Assembly: GCA_933822405.4 (NCBI GenBank)
Contig: CAKOGP040001980.1
Span: 218,398 to 282,397 of the forward strand
Reading direction: 5' to 3'
Length of the DNA stretch: 64,000 nt
Origin: Cylindrotheca closterium
Taxonomy: Eukaryota > Bacillariophyta > Bacillariophyceae > Bacillariales > Bacillariaceae
The notes beneath the pieces were generated by a model, which saw only the letters and a list, made by a program, of their open reading frames with translations, searched no databases and had not been told where the DNA came from. This document shows, piece after piece, positions 42,909 to 53,787 of this stretch. Positions within the stretch are counted from its first letter, which is position 1, and every line of letters begins with the position of its first letter. The translations under genes and the position numbers were made by a program.

Positions 42909-44098
42909 TTAGAGTGGCACGCCATCGTCTGAAATGGAAACTCCATCATCGTCCGACATTAGCTCCCATTTGGAATAGTCTAGTCTCATACGAGGAGTGT
43001 CGAGATCATTCGAGGCATCGTCATCATCGTCTTGTCGGCTGCTAATATCATCAACGTCGCCTTCCTTGGATAGAGAGGCAGTGGAGGAATCGCTCTTTTC
43101 GATACTGGCAAAGAAACGGCCCAGCCATCGAACTTGTCTGACTACTCGCATGGCCATGATTCCCTTCATGTTTCGAAAAAATAATGTGTATTTGGGGAGG
43201 TACTTGACAAGGAGGCGAAAGAGACGTGTGTATCCAACTCCGTGCTGCTTGGTATGTTTGGCAACATTGCCGAACCATCGAAAGTGCCGCGCTCGGAGCC
43301 GATTGATAATCACTTTCACGACTGCTCTCGATCGAAAGAATAGTTTCTGCATGGGACTGCGCTTGTTTTGCATTTCAATCAACGGTTGGACATACAAGGT
43401 TTCCCAAGGGAAGAGTGATAATATATCCATGGGAAACCACGAAGTCAAATACAAGGCACAAATCGAACGGTGATCACGTAGGTATTCTCCTTCTGCAGTC
43501 CTTCGTTCGGTAACAAAATTGAGCAAAATGTCCACAAAGAACCAAGCATCGCAAAAGAGTTTGAATTGAGAAGCTCCAAATACAAACTGTCGGTCTCGGA
43601 TGTCTTCGTGTGTCTTTCGCAAGTGTGCAATCGCCACGATAACAGTCAAAATGTCCCACAAAATCTTCAAGGGATGCTCTGCGGGAATCACATAGCGACT
43701 TCTGGGTCTGGTTTCTCGGGTACTCCTGCGGTAGTCTTTGGTAGTCGAACGCTTTCGTCTTCGCAATCCCATTTTGTTGTTGTTGTTGTTGTTGTNNNNN
43801 NNNNNTTGTTGTTGTTGTTGTTGTTGTCTTCTGGACTTAGGCTCACTCGAGGGACTTGTAGTCTCCCGGAACTGTTCGATCGAACTCGGTTGCGAGGTCG
43901 GGGTTCCGTTTGAACGGCTCTGTGGCCAGAGACCCGAGAAGTAGGAGATACTTCAATGATATTGGGGAGATTGGCTGTTCTCTTTTGTATTTCGTCGGGC
44001 GTTGTTTGTTGCGTGGTTTGTTTGCTTCTTCTTGTAGTAGTGGTGGTGTCCAAGCGGAGTTTGGAAACCCACTTGCGGCCACTTTCTTCGTGGTCCAT
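42909..44098 (-). CDS. voltage-sensor-like protein without pore (truncated EAG/CNG-type)
   Basis: One frame of about 396 residues interrupted by a 10-N gap inside a poly-Asn run. The frame is Asn on both sides of the gap (upstream ATG at 44098, downstream part from 43795), so I treat it as one gene. The N-terminal 100 residues are Thr/Asn/Arg-rich and disordered. The C-terminal part starts like S1-S3 of EAG/CNG channels: PLKILWDILTVIVAIAHL, LFCDAWFFVDILLNFVTER and YLTSWFPMDILSLFPWE. It continues with Arg-rich segments (LRARHFRWFG, MRVVRQVRWLGRFF) where S4 would be, then ends in an acidic Ser/Asp tail. No pore loop (GFG) and no cyclic-nucleotide domain follow before the stop. A regulatory or degenerate channel subunit is possible. 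Confidence 0.7.
43775..43826. repeat. TTG trinucleotide microsatellite (poly-Asn coding on minus)
   Basis: At least 14 visible TTG units around the N gap, in the reading frame of the voltage-sensor-like gene. Confidence 0.9.
43796..43805. other. run of 10 N in (TTG)n microsatellite
   Basis: Ambiguous bases in the middle of a TTG repeat (about 43775-43826) that encodes poly-Asn on the minus strand. The flanking frames agree only if the true length is 2 modulo 3, so 10 is probably a placeholder. Confidence 0.95.
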
Positions 44099-45269
44099 TG
44101 TGGTATATGTTATTAGAACTAACTGCTGAATGCGGTAGGATGAACAGCTATGACCAGAAACTTGGCGTAGGATAGTTCGATCGTCTTTTTTTATAAGAGT
44201 GAGAGGCTGTGCAAAAGAGAAGATTCAAACTGAATTGTGTGTGAGTCAGCTTTGAATCAATTGCAACAGGACCTGTTTTCACTCGCGTTGTGAATCGAAT
44301 CTGAATCTCTCTCCGTTTTCACCAGCGCACACTTTCCAGCCAGCACACGCTTTCAGCTTTCCAGCTGCTGTACGTACACGTATTATACAGTATTGCGCGG
44401 TAGTGAAAATATTTTCAAAGTGCGCTCCGGGTGCACTCACAGATTCAACGGATAATCGCCAATCTGCTGCAAACGCGGACGGCATCCAGACACACGTGAC
44501 TTAACCTTGCGCGACCAACGCCATGTTCAAAATGTCATGTTTTGTCCTGTCCATGAAGGCATGAAAGTTCAGGATACCTTCTTGTTCCAAGTGAAATGGT
44601 GCTTGACATTTTCGTTGATGGAACAGTAGAAGGCATCACTAGAAAGATCATATTACATGTATCCTCTTTGTGAAAAGGAATTTTGGAAATGATGGCTGAC
44701 TGCGGCCGACATTGATGAAGTGTGTTTGATGCGAAAACCGGCCGGTTGTGGAGAAGAATGCATGATCGTTCGTCATGATAAAGTTCACTTACTTGTTTGT
44801 TGTTTCGGCAATTGATTCAGTAACTTTGTAAAACGAGTGTTTCAATTTTTTTGCTCGATGATGGGGCAAGAAAATAATATCTTGACACCACCAAGGACGA
44901 CGATGATTGAATAATGCTACAAATACAAAATGTGATGGCAACGCTTGACACTTCCTGCGTTTGTTTTCTTCTCGATAAAATCATTCGAGACAACCAGTCG
45001 AATGGATCCGTTGCCCGTTATTTTCAGATAGTACCAATACCACACGTAGAAACTCTACGAGGCCGTTAAACGTCTCAAACTCAAATTCGATCGCGGAAAT
45101 TGTGCGACAACTGATGCAACAAAAAATACCATAGTCAAGAAGAAAGGTAGTCAGTCTCGTCCATAGAGAATATTCCAACCGATTTACCATACCCATAGAT
45201 TTCCAGCGTTGCAACCAATCGTTCATTCATCATTGAGTAGACTAGAAGCACTTTCCCAGGTCTGCTATC
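44099..45269. promoter_or_regulatory. long divergent intergenic region
   Basis: 1171 bases between divergent genes. Short frames on both strands were inspected and rejected. No tRNA, repeat or known element was seen. Confidence 0.45.
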
Positions 45270-48200
45270 ATGTTTGGAGGTCACAAAACACAAAAGCGAG
45301 GCAATCTCCATCGACTCTTGGAGAGCGCTTCCTCGTCGGGCAGCAAAACGAAATGGAACCAAGTCTTGCACTATTTACAGGGCCATACGGCTCGCAACAA
45401 GGATGCTCCAACCCCGCCCTTTGATTCTCCCATTCCGCCCTATTCTTGTCCCACAGTCGACCTAGAAGATCAAATTCTCGACGAAGACGAATTGCCGTTG
45501 ATTGTGGCGGTTCAATCGGCGCCCTCGTACGTAGTGGCCGCCCTTTGTCACTTGGGCCCAGAAGCCACGGGGATTGCAGATGAACACGATCGATTGCCCT
45601 TGCATTGGGTGTGTACACGAGATTCGGAGGATGCGGAAACGAACCAGGTGATTCAGATTTTGGTGGAATGCAATCCCGATGCTTTGTTGCAGCGGGACGA
45701 TTGTGGAAGAACGCCCTTGCATTGGCTATTATGGCATCATGCACCGACTCGACAAGTTCGGATTGTAGAGTTCATGTGTCAGAATCATCCTTCCAAGATG
45801 TTGAGGGAGCTAGAACAACCCGTGGCGGGTGATTTGCCAAGAATTCCGAATCCCAGCAAATCCAAGGAGATTCCTCCCAGTGCAATCATTATTCCCGATG
45901 GTGAACATGGAGCACTCCCATTGCATTACGCGGTCATGCAAGGTGCTTCCAGAGAAGTGTTAAAGAGAATGATTGCCATTTACCCTGCATCAGTTGCCCG
46001 AGTGGATCGAAAACATAGGACACCACTGGCTTGGTACCTTGGAGCTGGATCGCTTTTGGAAAAGTCAAAACATGTCAGCGGAGAAAAGCTGGATGAAAAT
46101 GGCACTCCTTGGTGGGAACACAAGCTATCAACTTCTAACATTCAACTATTGGCAACGAGCAAAGTGGCTCGTTCGGTTGACTGGATGGGTCGGACTCCTC
46201 TTCATTGGGCCAGCCATTTTTATGCACGAGGAGCCGCTGCTGGATTGACTGGTTCCTACATTTCAGCGAAAGCCTTTCAAATTTTGATTGATACCAATAT
46301 TGAGGCATTGACAGTCATAGATGCCAATGGTCGAACTCCGCTCCATGTTTTGTTTGCATCCTTTTTCAGGCCGAAAGAAGAAGCTTTTCAGATCAAGATG
46401 GCGCAAGGTCATCTAGACACGCATGTTGACCTTTACAATGGAGGTCCCGAGCCGTTCAACCCACCTACAGAAATCGTCGAGCTGCTTGCCCGGTCTCCAG
46501 ACGAGGATACAGGTGAAGAAGATGCCTGTCATGTTGAAGACGAGAAGGGATACATGCCAATCCATTTGGCACTACGAGCCGGAACCGCACCACATATTTC
46601 CAAGCTTTTGATTCATCTCAATTCTACTAGCCTCATTCACCGAAGTGAAGACAAAATTCGAACCCCGCTGGCGGATGCATTTTCGTCACCTTTCAGTGCT
46701 CCACTCCAGTCTTGCGAGACTTTTGAAATGTTAATGGCTTCCTACCAGACCGCCCATCCTGGAGTTCTAATGGACGGTCGATTGGCTTTGAAGATGGAAG
46801 ATCAGAAGGGCACTTATCCAATTCATCATGCCGTCCTTAACAATGCATCCGTTGAAACCATTCGAATGTTTGTGAAAAAGTTTCCTCGAGGTGCTTTGTT
46901 GCGTGACCGAAGCGGGGACTTGCCAATTCACTGCATGTTGTCAAAGGAACATTTGTTTGAGGCGCCTGAAAGAAGTCTCATTCAAGGTACTTCGTTTGTC
47001 ATGCAACCTGGATTACGAAGTAAACGTGAAATCGACCACTACAAGAAAATGAAGCAAGGTCAATTGGAGAAAATGAGAATCCTAATGGAACCTTTGCTCG
47101 AGCCAGATTCTTTGAAAATAGCCTGTCAAACGCATGGAATGACGCCCCTTCATATCGCAATAGGTTTTGACCTACTGGGATACAATGATCTTCATGCAAT
47201 GTTGGACAGGTGCCCCGAAGCAGCAAGTGTCAGGTCAAAGACCGAGGGCCATGAATTGTACTGTTTGGATCTACACGAAAAGCTACGAGAGAACAACGCT
47301 GAGAAAAGTGACGAATGGAAAGTGAAAAAGGAACTCCTTTTTGCCTTCCACCCACAACTCAAGTCCTATCGACGGGACAAGGATGTTCTTGCATCTTGTG
47401 TCCAGCTGATTCGCGATGAGATTACTGGAAAGGGCAGCTACCATTTGCAAGAAATGAAGAAACGACAGCAAAGCGCTAAATCATTGATCGATCTCACCGA
47501 TAACCTGTCTTCAGTCATGGCGCCCAAAGCTAATAAACCAAAGTCGACTAAAGTTTCGAAATCTGTTGTTGATATAACGCCCAGCGCTGGAATATTCCTA
47601 AAGACATTGACAATGGGCTCCTCGCTTTCTTTTGGCAAGGCTGGAAAAGCCAAAAAGAAACCAAAAGCAAAGAAAAACCCATCCTTGTTGACTTCAATAT
47701 ATGACGAGGACGAGATTGATAAGGAATACGTCTTGAGTCCACAGGGATCTGACCTTGATGACGAGGATGACTTCCTCTCTCCAAGGGCTGGGGATTTCAG
47801 CGATGCCTTTACTTCCGCTGCGCAGGCTGTTGGATCGGAAGGACCAAGCAAGTCTGCAAGTGCAGATTCAGAGGCTGACGCATTTGACAAGCAAGAAGGC
47901 GTCTCTCCCAGCGACAATGGCACTGGCTCTTCTTTCTTGAGTGACGTTGCTCATAGATTATGGTGCTTTTTCGTTCTATACAGAAATCCAATGAAACCAG
48001 ATGACAACTATTGCAAACAAGTTGAAACGATTCTTGATGGACTAGAATTTGACCTTGCAGACCGCATGCTTACGATGACACTTCCAGAATTTGCAAGAGT
48101 ATATTTGGATGACGGCACCCAACTTGAAGAAGAAGCAACTCTTTGCGACGTTGCCAATCCCTTCTGTAAGGCATTCTTTCATAGCATCTATCACTTCCTT

Positions 48201-50714
48201 GGCCGATTCGAGTTCTCCACAACTTCAGATGAGATATTGATTCACCGAAGTAGTGACGGCGATACTATCTGGGTTCGAGCGACGGAGCACATTTCGTCAA
48301 CTGCAGAATACAAGAAAGAGGAGTTGGCTCCCGGGATTGCCGAAGCATCTATCTGGGAGACTGGTCAGATGGTTGAAGAAGAAACTCCAGTTATACCCGA
48401 GTTTGTTGAATCCACAGCTGACATCTGTTTCAAATTTACTCGAAATCAGGCTGCGTTTGAAAATGAAACGGAGTGCCGGAACGCACTGAGCGAAACCTTA
48501 AACGAAGGTCACATTCTACCTACTTTCGGTATCTATAATGCGCTTGGTGATTCCAACACGGATAGACGGTATCAGATGGACACACACGATAAACGTTTCC
48601 AAACTCTTGTTCTGGCAGATGGAAAGAGTATCAAGTTATCTGACTATTCATTTGCTCTTGTCTTCCCATACGACAAGCATGACGATCTCTTCGATTTCGT
48701 CCGCCACCATGGTCTGACGAAAGCGGAGGAAGTCACGGAACTAGTTATTGACATCACCAAGGCTCTGTGTTCCATTCATGAGGAGGGTGGAAGTATTGGG
48801 AGCTTCTCCGCCCGCGAGATTAGGAAGATTGCCACTGCTTCTGGACGAAAAGCCTGGGGATTCTCCAACCTCTCGAATGGGTGTTTACAAAGCGATTCTG
48901 CTCCTTACATGGGGAGAATTGCAGCGAATGGGAACCCTCTTTTCAAAACTGGCCTCATGCCCCCTGAGATGTTTGTTAAGGTGACGCCAGCAGAATTGAG
49001 AATTTATCAAAATTACTGGTCGGGCGTCGAAAGGACCTTCAACATCTCAGTTGACAAGAGTGTTATTGAGCCCTACACCACGGAAGATGGCAACAACTAT
49101 GTGCTACGATGCCACTATGTTCCAGAAGAAGATCAGGACAGCAAATTACCCGAGCTTCCATATGACTTGATTCGACAAAGCACATCATCCGATATGTGGT
49201 GTTTCGGACTAGTTCTGTATACTCTTTGTAGCGGTGGTCGTGCTTTGTTACCTTCGAATTTTAGAACAGGCCATTTGCTTGACTTTGAGCGAATAATTGG
49301 TTGGGGCGATCAAAATTCTGTCTCCACTGTTTATGAACATGTAAAGGAGCCTCTCGCCCAAGATCTAATTCTCAAGTTGCTCTCATCGGATAAAGAAAGA
49401 AGTGCTTTGACAATGAAAGATCTAGTCGCACACCCATTCTTGAACAAAGCTACACCCGGTGGCGAAAGAATTGTAAAGAAGCGACAGCAAGAGAAAGCTG
49501 TCTTCGATCGCCGCAAGCGCACAGTAGCGAATGAAAAGTCAGAAGCTGGCTGGCTCCAGAGCAAGACAACTCAAGTCGTTTGTTGGGACTTTGATGTGCT
49601 GAAAAAGATGCATATTTCATGCTCTGCTCTTGTCCAATCGCAACTGAATGCACCAAGAATGCCATGCAGTTTCATTCTTTTACCATACTTGCTATCAACA
49701 AAGAATAAGAAGGCAAGGCTAGCCCCGAAATCGAAGATTGACGTTGAGAGATCAGAGCAAATGGGCGTCCTTCTGCTATCTCTTTTCAAGGGATGCCAGT
49801 TTGCTACCATTGCGCGAGATGTGATAGTCACCAACAACGGTGAGCACTGGACGGCATCCAAACTGATCGAATTAATGACACTGCCTGATGGCAGCAATTT
49901 TGAAGAATGCAAGGACATGCTGGTGATGATCGGAGCTGAGAACGTTGAAGCTTTCCGTACTGAACCGATGACCATCTTGTACAAACTTGTTGGCAGATAT
50001 GTTCAAAACATGATGGAATGCTTTCAAAAATCTGGAAAGGCGTTCTTTTACTTTGTTGATGAGTACACTGGCACTCCAATCGTTGCTGATTCTTCATCAC
50101 CATACCCAATGGAGCTTCAAACTCGAAAGACTGATGCTATGGTATCCATGATGCTGCCATTTATGTTTAGCTCTATGTTTTCTGCCTGTGTCACGCATGG
50201 GGGTGTATCTGGTTTGGTACGGTTGATATTTGAAGCCGCATATCCCCATGTTCCTGCTTCCTGGGCAAAAGCAGGTGAAGGAATATCTCATGGCCTTGAG
50301 GTTGACACGTTTGAGAGTCAAATGTCTATTCTGCAGGATACCCTCGCCTTTCTTTCATCATCAAGAAAAATGCAGCTTGAGGATAATCTCCATGTCGTGC
50401 GTGAGATGTGCTTGAAGTGTGACAATCGGGCGTCATTCGGTGGTATGCAACGGATCGAGTGCTCTGGTTCCTCATTCTGGACCTCCAAGGAGAGTGCCGC
50501 AGCAATTGAAGAGATTTGTCGCACGCACACATTCAAGGATGCCATGGAGACAAGAAAGAAGCTTGAAAAGCAGGTAAAGTTCCAAGCCAAGAAAATCAAG
50601 CAATTGGACCAGGAAATTAAGCTGAACTCGATGGAAGATTGCATGGGCTTTGACGAGGAAGAAAAAGAGCAGAACCCGAATATTTTGAACAGAATTCAAG
50701 TTCCCCTTCGATAG
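45270..50714 (+). CDS. ankyrin-repeat pseudokinase, 1814 residues, intronless
   Basis: A single open frame of 5.4 kb. Residues about 70-680 hold about ten ankyrin-type repeats, seen as GRTPLHWLL (about 146), GALPLHYAVMQGA (about 213), GRTPLHWASHF, GRTPLHVLFASF, GYMPIHLALRAG, GTYPIHHAVLNNA and GMTPLHIAIGFD (about 622). A basic then acidic linker follows (about 750-900). Residues about 1080-1395 have a protein-kinase outline: FALVFPYDKHDDLFDFVRHH in the N-lobe, a catalytic-loop position reading SIGSFSAREI instead of HGDLKPxN, WGFSNLS in place of DFG, then SSDMWCFGLVLYTLCSGG as the DxWSFG helix. The catalytic Asp, Asn and DFG Asp are all lost, so it should be a pseudokinase. The C-terminal 400 residues are an unrecognised helical domain and a coiled coil (about 1768-1795). 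Probably a cytosolic scaffold; partners unknown. Confidence 0.88.
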   Translation: MFGGHKTQKRGNLHRLLESASSSGSKTKWNQVLHYLQGHTARNKDAPTPPFDSPIPPYSCPTVDLEDQILDEDELPLIVAVQSAPSYVVAALCHLGPEATGIADEHDRLPLHWVCTRDSEDAETNQVIQILVECNPDALLQRDDCGRTPLHWLLWHHAPTRQVRIVEFMCQNHPSKMLRELEQPVAGDLPRIPNPSKSKEIPPSAIIIPDGEHGALPLHYAVMQGASREVLKRMIAIYPASVARVDRKHRTPLAWYLGAGSLLEKSKHVSGEKLDENGTPWWEHKLSTSNIQLLATSKVARSVDWMGRTPLHWASHFYARGAAAGLTGSYISAKAFQILIDTNIEALTVIDANGRTPLHVLFASFFRPKEEAFQIKMAQGHLDTHVDLYNGGPEPFNPPTEIVELLARSPDEDTGEEDACHVEDEKGYMPIHLALRAGTAPHISKLLIHLNSTSLIHRSEDKIRTPLADAFSSPFSAPLQSCETFEMLMASYQTAHPGVLMDGRLALKMEDQKGTYPIHHAVLNNASVETIRMFVKKFPRGALLRDRSGDLPIHCMLSKEHLFEAPERSLIQGTSFVMQPGLRSKREIDHYKKMKQGQLEKMRILMEPLLEPDSLKIACQTHGMTPLHIAIGFDLLGYNDLHAMLDRCPEAASVRSKTEGHELYCLDLHEKLRENNAEKSDEWKVKKELLFAFHPQLKSYRRDKDVLASCVQLIRDEITGKGSYHLQEMKKRQQSAKSLIDLTDNLSSVMAPKANKPKSTKVSKSVVDITPSAGIFLKTLTMGSSLSFGKAGKAKKKPKAKKNPSLLTSIYDEDEIDKEYVLSPQGSDLDDEDDFLSPRAGDFSDAFTSAAQAVGSEGPSKSASADSEADAFDKQEGVSPSDNGTGSSFLSDVAHRLWCFFVLYRNPMKPDDNYCKQVETILDGLEFDLADRMLTMTLPEFARVYLDDGTQLEEEATLCDVANPFCKAFFHSIYHFLGRFEFSTTSDEILIHRSSDGDTIWVRATEHISSTAEYKKEELAPGIAEASIWETGQMVEEETPVIPEFVESTADICFKFTRNQAAFENETECRNALSETLNEGHILPTFGIYNALGDSNTDRRYQMDTHDKRFQTLVLADGKSIKLSDYSFALVFPYDKHDDLFDFVRHHGLTKAEEVTELVIDITKALCSIHEEGGSIGSFSAREIRKIATASGRKAWGFSNLSNGCLQSDSAPYMGRIAANGNPLFKTGLMPPEMFVKVTPAELRIYQNYWSGVERTFNISVDKSVIEPYTTEDGNNYVLRCHYVPEEDQDSKLPELPYDLIRQSTSSDMWCFGLVLYTLCSGGRALLPSNFRTGHLLDFERIIGWGDQNSVSTVYEHVKEPLAQDLILKLLSSDKERSALTMKDLVAHPFLNKATPGGERIVKKRQQEKAVFDRRKRTVANEKSEAGWLQSKTTQVVCWDFDVLKKMHISCSALVQSQLNAPRMPCSFILLPYLLSTKNKKARLAPKSKIDVERSEQMGVLLLSLFKGCQFATIARDVIVTNNGEHWTASKLIELMTLPDGSNFEECKDMLVMIGAENVEAFRTEPMTILYKLVGRYVQNMMECFQKSGKAFFYFVDEYTGTPIVADSSSPYPMELQTRKTDAMVSMMLPFMFSSMFSACVTHGGVSGLVRLIFEAAYPHVPASWAKAGEGISHGLEVDTFESQMSILQDTLAFLSSSRKMQLEDNLHVVREMCLKCDNRASFGGMQRIECSGSSFWTSKESAAAIEEICRTHTFKDAMETRKKLEKQVKFQAKKIKQLDQEIKLNSMEDCMGFDEEEKEQNPNILNRIQVPLR

Positions 50715-50820
50715 ATCAATAGTTTGCCTATCGTGTGGCAATCAAATTCGAAGTTGTATATCATGATTGTGTACTAAAAATACTAGTCTCTTGGCTTGTG
50801 TGTAGCAAAATTGAAACTAG

Positions 50821-52076
50821 CTAGTTGGTGTCCAAAGTCGTCTGTGCATTCGAGTCTGCCCTTTTGTTGTACCGGTGTCCCGCATGACCCATGTTTCGAA
50901 AGACTTGCTGGAAGAGCATCTTGTAGGTTCCCAGTCGAGTCGGATGCATCTTGTGCTTGTGCAAGGCATACGACCACAATGGTTGATCCCTCCACGAATC
51001 CAATTCGAGTGAATACCGATCCCAAAAGAATCGAGCCACTTGCCGAAAGTGTTCATTCTTTGGGTTGTACCCAATAAAGGTGTTGACATACATGGGAATC
51101 TTGGCATCATCAAAATCTGGTTGTTGCAACAGCCAGGCTTTGGAGGCTTGTACATTTGGGAGTATATCCTTTTTCTTGGTCAGAATGCGATTCAATTCGT
51201 GCATGGGTCCCTTGTTGACCTCGTGCTTGTTTTGAAAGAGACCTTGTGGGGAATCGACAATGGCCTTGGCCATTCGCTTGTATCGCTCGGCATGCTTTGC
51301 CTTGGGCCGACAAAATCCATCCATATAAATCACTGCTTGGCACTGGTGGTGCGGTAACAAGAAGAAAAGAGTGCAAACAATAAATAATGAACGTAAGATA
51401 CTAGATGTCAACAGGCATCCATCCATTGCCATCATGATCAAGATGCAAAGAACACCAACCAGCCACGTACCAATGAGATTTCAGGATCCTCCCACGCCAT
51501 GAACTTGGCCCATCGACTCTGGGTAATTTGACGCTTATAATATTGATCTAGTATTTTGACACGCAACTTCCATCCCGGCGCCTCCAAATTTGGCAAGTTA
51601 CTAAAGGCAAAAAATCGAAAGGATGGGTTCTGGTCTTGTATCGCTTGCACTGTTGGTGGCCGATCGGCTTGTTGGAGAAAAGAGGCATAGACGGATGTGA
51701 CAAAGCAAACCTCGTATTGAGTATCGGTGGTAGCTGTAAAGTTGGCAAGGGGTAAGGTCTTTCGCCATCCTTCCACCTCCACTGGCGTCGTAGTCGTAGT
51801 CGTAGTAGTAGTGGTAGTAGTATCTTGGATACTCTCATCACCCTGTTGTGGTCGTTGCATGGTAATATTATTCGCCACCTTGGCTGTAATCGTCAGACTA
51901 CTATCAACGACACTAGGCTTGGAAGCCGACAAGAATTCGTTTGTCAGTTCTTGAAGTTCCAATCGTTCCTGTTGAGGCAATATAATCAGGAGGAGAATGA
52001 ACACCAAACCGATGATGACTCCCTGCTTGCAACGTTGCCATCGGTTGCGAGTGCCTTTCGTATTTGGCACTACCAT
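50821..52076 (-). CDS. type II membrane glycosyltransferase-like protein (DUF616/TOD1-like)
   Basis: Two exons on the minus strand, 52076-51471 and 51342-50821, joined in phase 0 (GTACGT donor, CACCAG acceptor); 375 residues. One N-terminal transmembrane segment (GVIIGLVFILLLIILP) after a short basic tail indicates a type II Golgi protein. A Thr run (TCG/TAG-type microsatellite at 51786-51831) forms the stem. The lumenal part has YEVCFVTSVYASFLQQADRP, FRFFAFSNLPNLEAPGWKLR, SRWAKFMAWEDPEISLCQAV, a possible acceptor-site MDGFC, and DSWRDQPLWSYALHKHKMHP. These order and spacing resemble DUF616/TOD1-type glycosyltransferases of plants. Donor and acceptor sugars are unknown. The first in-frame ATG is at 52076. 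Confidence 0.65.
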
Positions 52077-52698
52077 TGCAACCAAACCAATCTTCCATAT
52101 AGACACATTCCGTTGAGATGTTAGTGGTCTGATACCGTTAGTATCATGATGTTGTTGCTACCTATCACTGCAACAAGTTTAAAGTATACGAGTACGAGTA
52201 GTAGGTACAATAAAACTGTTTTGGTGTTTTTCTGGTTTTGTGGTCTGATTTCGAAGACCATCCCTTTTTTCGTCCCAAAATAAAGAACCCCCGAAGTTGT
52301 TTCTGTTCCCTTAAGTGATACTATTTAACGACAAAGAGACATCGGAATTATGGCTACACGAATTTGCAGTACCGCCGCTACCCGGTCTTTTTGGTTTTCG
52401 CAGCTTGCCTTGTGCCCCTTTTTTTGTTACTAGCGGCTGCTTCAAGGGGCATCCGTTATCTTGTTTGTTATCAAGGATAACTCAACAAGTATTTTATACT
52501 GTCCAACTAAAACCACAACCGTAACTGAAAGTAAAAGTAGAAACCAAAAGATAGAAGCAGCGTGAGCAGTGATTGATTCTCGTACAGAGTGGTACTTTTT
52601 CTACATTGAAGAAATCACCCAATTTTTTGGATTGTGCATATATTATATAAATATAAAACGTTGAAGGGATCTGAAACCTGCAGTAATATCCAATTGCA
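52077..52698. promoter_or_regulatory. divergent intergenic region
   Basis: 622 bases. It includes a CGAGTACGAGTAGTAGGTAC motif at about 52188-52207 and the TATA-like box at 52644. No gene seen. Confidence 0.4.
52644..52650 (+). promoter_or_regulatory. TATA-like box upstream of the Arg-rich gene
   Basis: TATATAA at 52644-52650 inside an AT-rich run, 49 bases before the ATG at 52699. This distance suits a TATA box with a short 5' UTR. Transcription start is not known. Confidence 0.3.
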
Positions 52699-53574
52699 AT
52701 GTCAGGCCCCAATAATGAGGAAGCTGCTCAAGGCAAAATGGAGGTATCAGTACAACCCCTTTCTACTGGCACTTCCAATGCAGCCACCACGGGTGCTCCG
52801 CGTCGCCCAATTCGCCGCGGTCCCAGTGCTGGTGGCGGCGGTGGAGCAGCTCCCGAACGAGGAGTCACTCGAAACCGCAGCGGGCCCATGCAATCTCGAA
52901 GTTTGCCCATTCGAGGCGTCAACCGCAATCGCAGTGGCCCCATGAGAGGCGTCACACGAAACAAGAGTGGTCCAAGGCGGGGAGTTAGCCGCACCACCAG
53001 TAGTTCCAATAGCAAGAACCGAGCGCTACCCCTGAAAACAAACTCCTTTCACCGCTCGGTTCCAGATCGAGCAAGAAGCGGGGAGCTTCGGAAATTCAGA
53101 AGACAACAGAATGCCATTCCAGAGTCTCAAGATACTTCGGTCTCGTCTGGTCAAACCAACGATTCCATTCAGGTACGAAAGAATCAAATATCCGGAATCC
53201 CCGCGGAACTCCGGCAGAGGAACTTGCAACGAGCGAATGCTGCCGATGATTATTCCGTCGCAACCTCTGATTTGGACGGGGCTTCCATTCACACGATGGA
53301 TTCCATGATGTTTCATCATAAACACGTCGAGGAAGGAGGCTTTGAGGATGATGGGACTGCCTTTGAAGAATCCTTTATATCCACTGCGACTTATATGGAC
53401 GACTTTGGTGACGATGACTTTGAGTCGGATATGCAAGATGGCGAGGATCAACCAAAAATAGATATCGAAATGCAAGACTTGAAGATTGAAGGGGGAAAGA
53501 AGAACGACCATATGGATGCTGACGATGATGATGATGATGATGATGATGAATTTGAGGAGGAAGAACTGAAATAA
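52699..53574 (+). CDS. Arg/Gly-rich repeat protein with acidic tail, unrecognised
   Basis: Single exon, 291 residues. Residues 30-95 carry repeats of the type RGV(T/N/S)RN(R/K)SGP: RGVTRNRSGPM, RGVNRNRSGPM, RGVTRNKSGPR, RGVSRTTSSS, after a Gly run. The middle is Ser/Arg/Gln-rich with candidate phosphorylation sites. The last 80 residues are strongly acidic with a poly-Asp run encoded by GAT repeats (53521-53550) and end in EFEEEELK. This charge split (basic head, acidic tail) is typical of disordered RNA- or chromatin-associated proteins, but no family was recognised. Confidence 0.78.
   Translation: MSGPNNEEAAQGKMEVSVQPLSTGTSNAATTGAPRRPIRRGPSAGGGGGAAPERGVTRNRSGPMQSRSLPIRGVNRNRSGPMRGVTRNKSGPRRGVSRTTSSSNSKNRALPLKTNSFHRSVPDRARSGELRKFRRQQNAIPESQDTSVSSGQTNDSIQVRKNQISGIPAELRQRNLQRANAADDYSVATSDLDGASIHTMDSMMFHHKHVEEGGFEDDGTAFEESFISTATYMDDFGDDDFESDMQDGEDQPKIDIEMQDLKIEGGKKNDHMDADDDDDDDDDEFEEEELK
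53521..53550 (+). repeat. GAT trinucleotide microsatellite (poly-Asp)
   Basis: Eight GAT units in a row, flanked by GAC and GAA codons, encode an Asp run near the C-terminus of the Arg-rich protein. Confidence 0.9.
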
Positions 53575-53633
53575 ATAACAAAACTTCGAGACGAAACTAC
53601 AGTACAGGCTGGCCCATATTTTGAACCATTATT

Positions 53634-53668
53634 ATTTTTACTACTACTATTATTATTTTATTCTAACA
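53634..53668. repeat. ATT/ACT simple repeat
   Basis: ATTATTTTTACTACTACTATTATTATTTTA-like tract in the convergent intergenic region between 53574 and 53788. Confidence 0.7.
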
Positions 53669-53787
53669 GATTGATTTTATGTACTAATCATATTCTATTA
53701 GAGCATAACATGTATGATAGCGAATGTATTATAATATCTATAATAGATTATAAAATATGAATGGTGTGATGCATGCAAATCTAGCTA

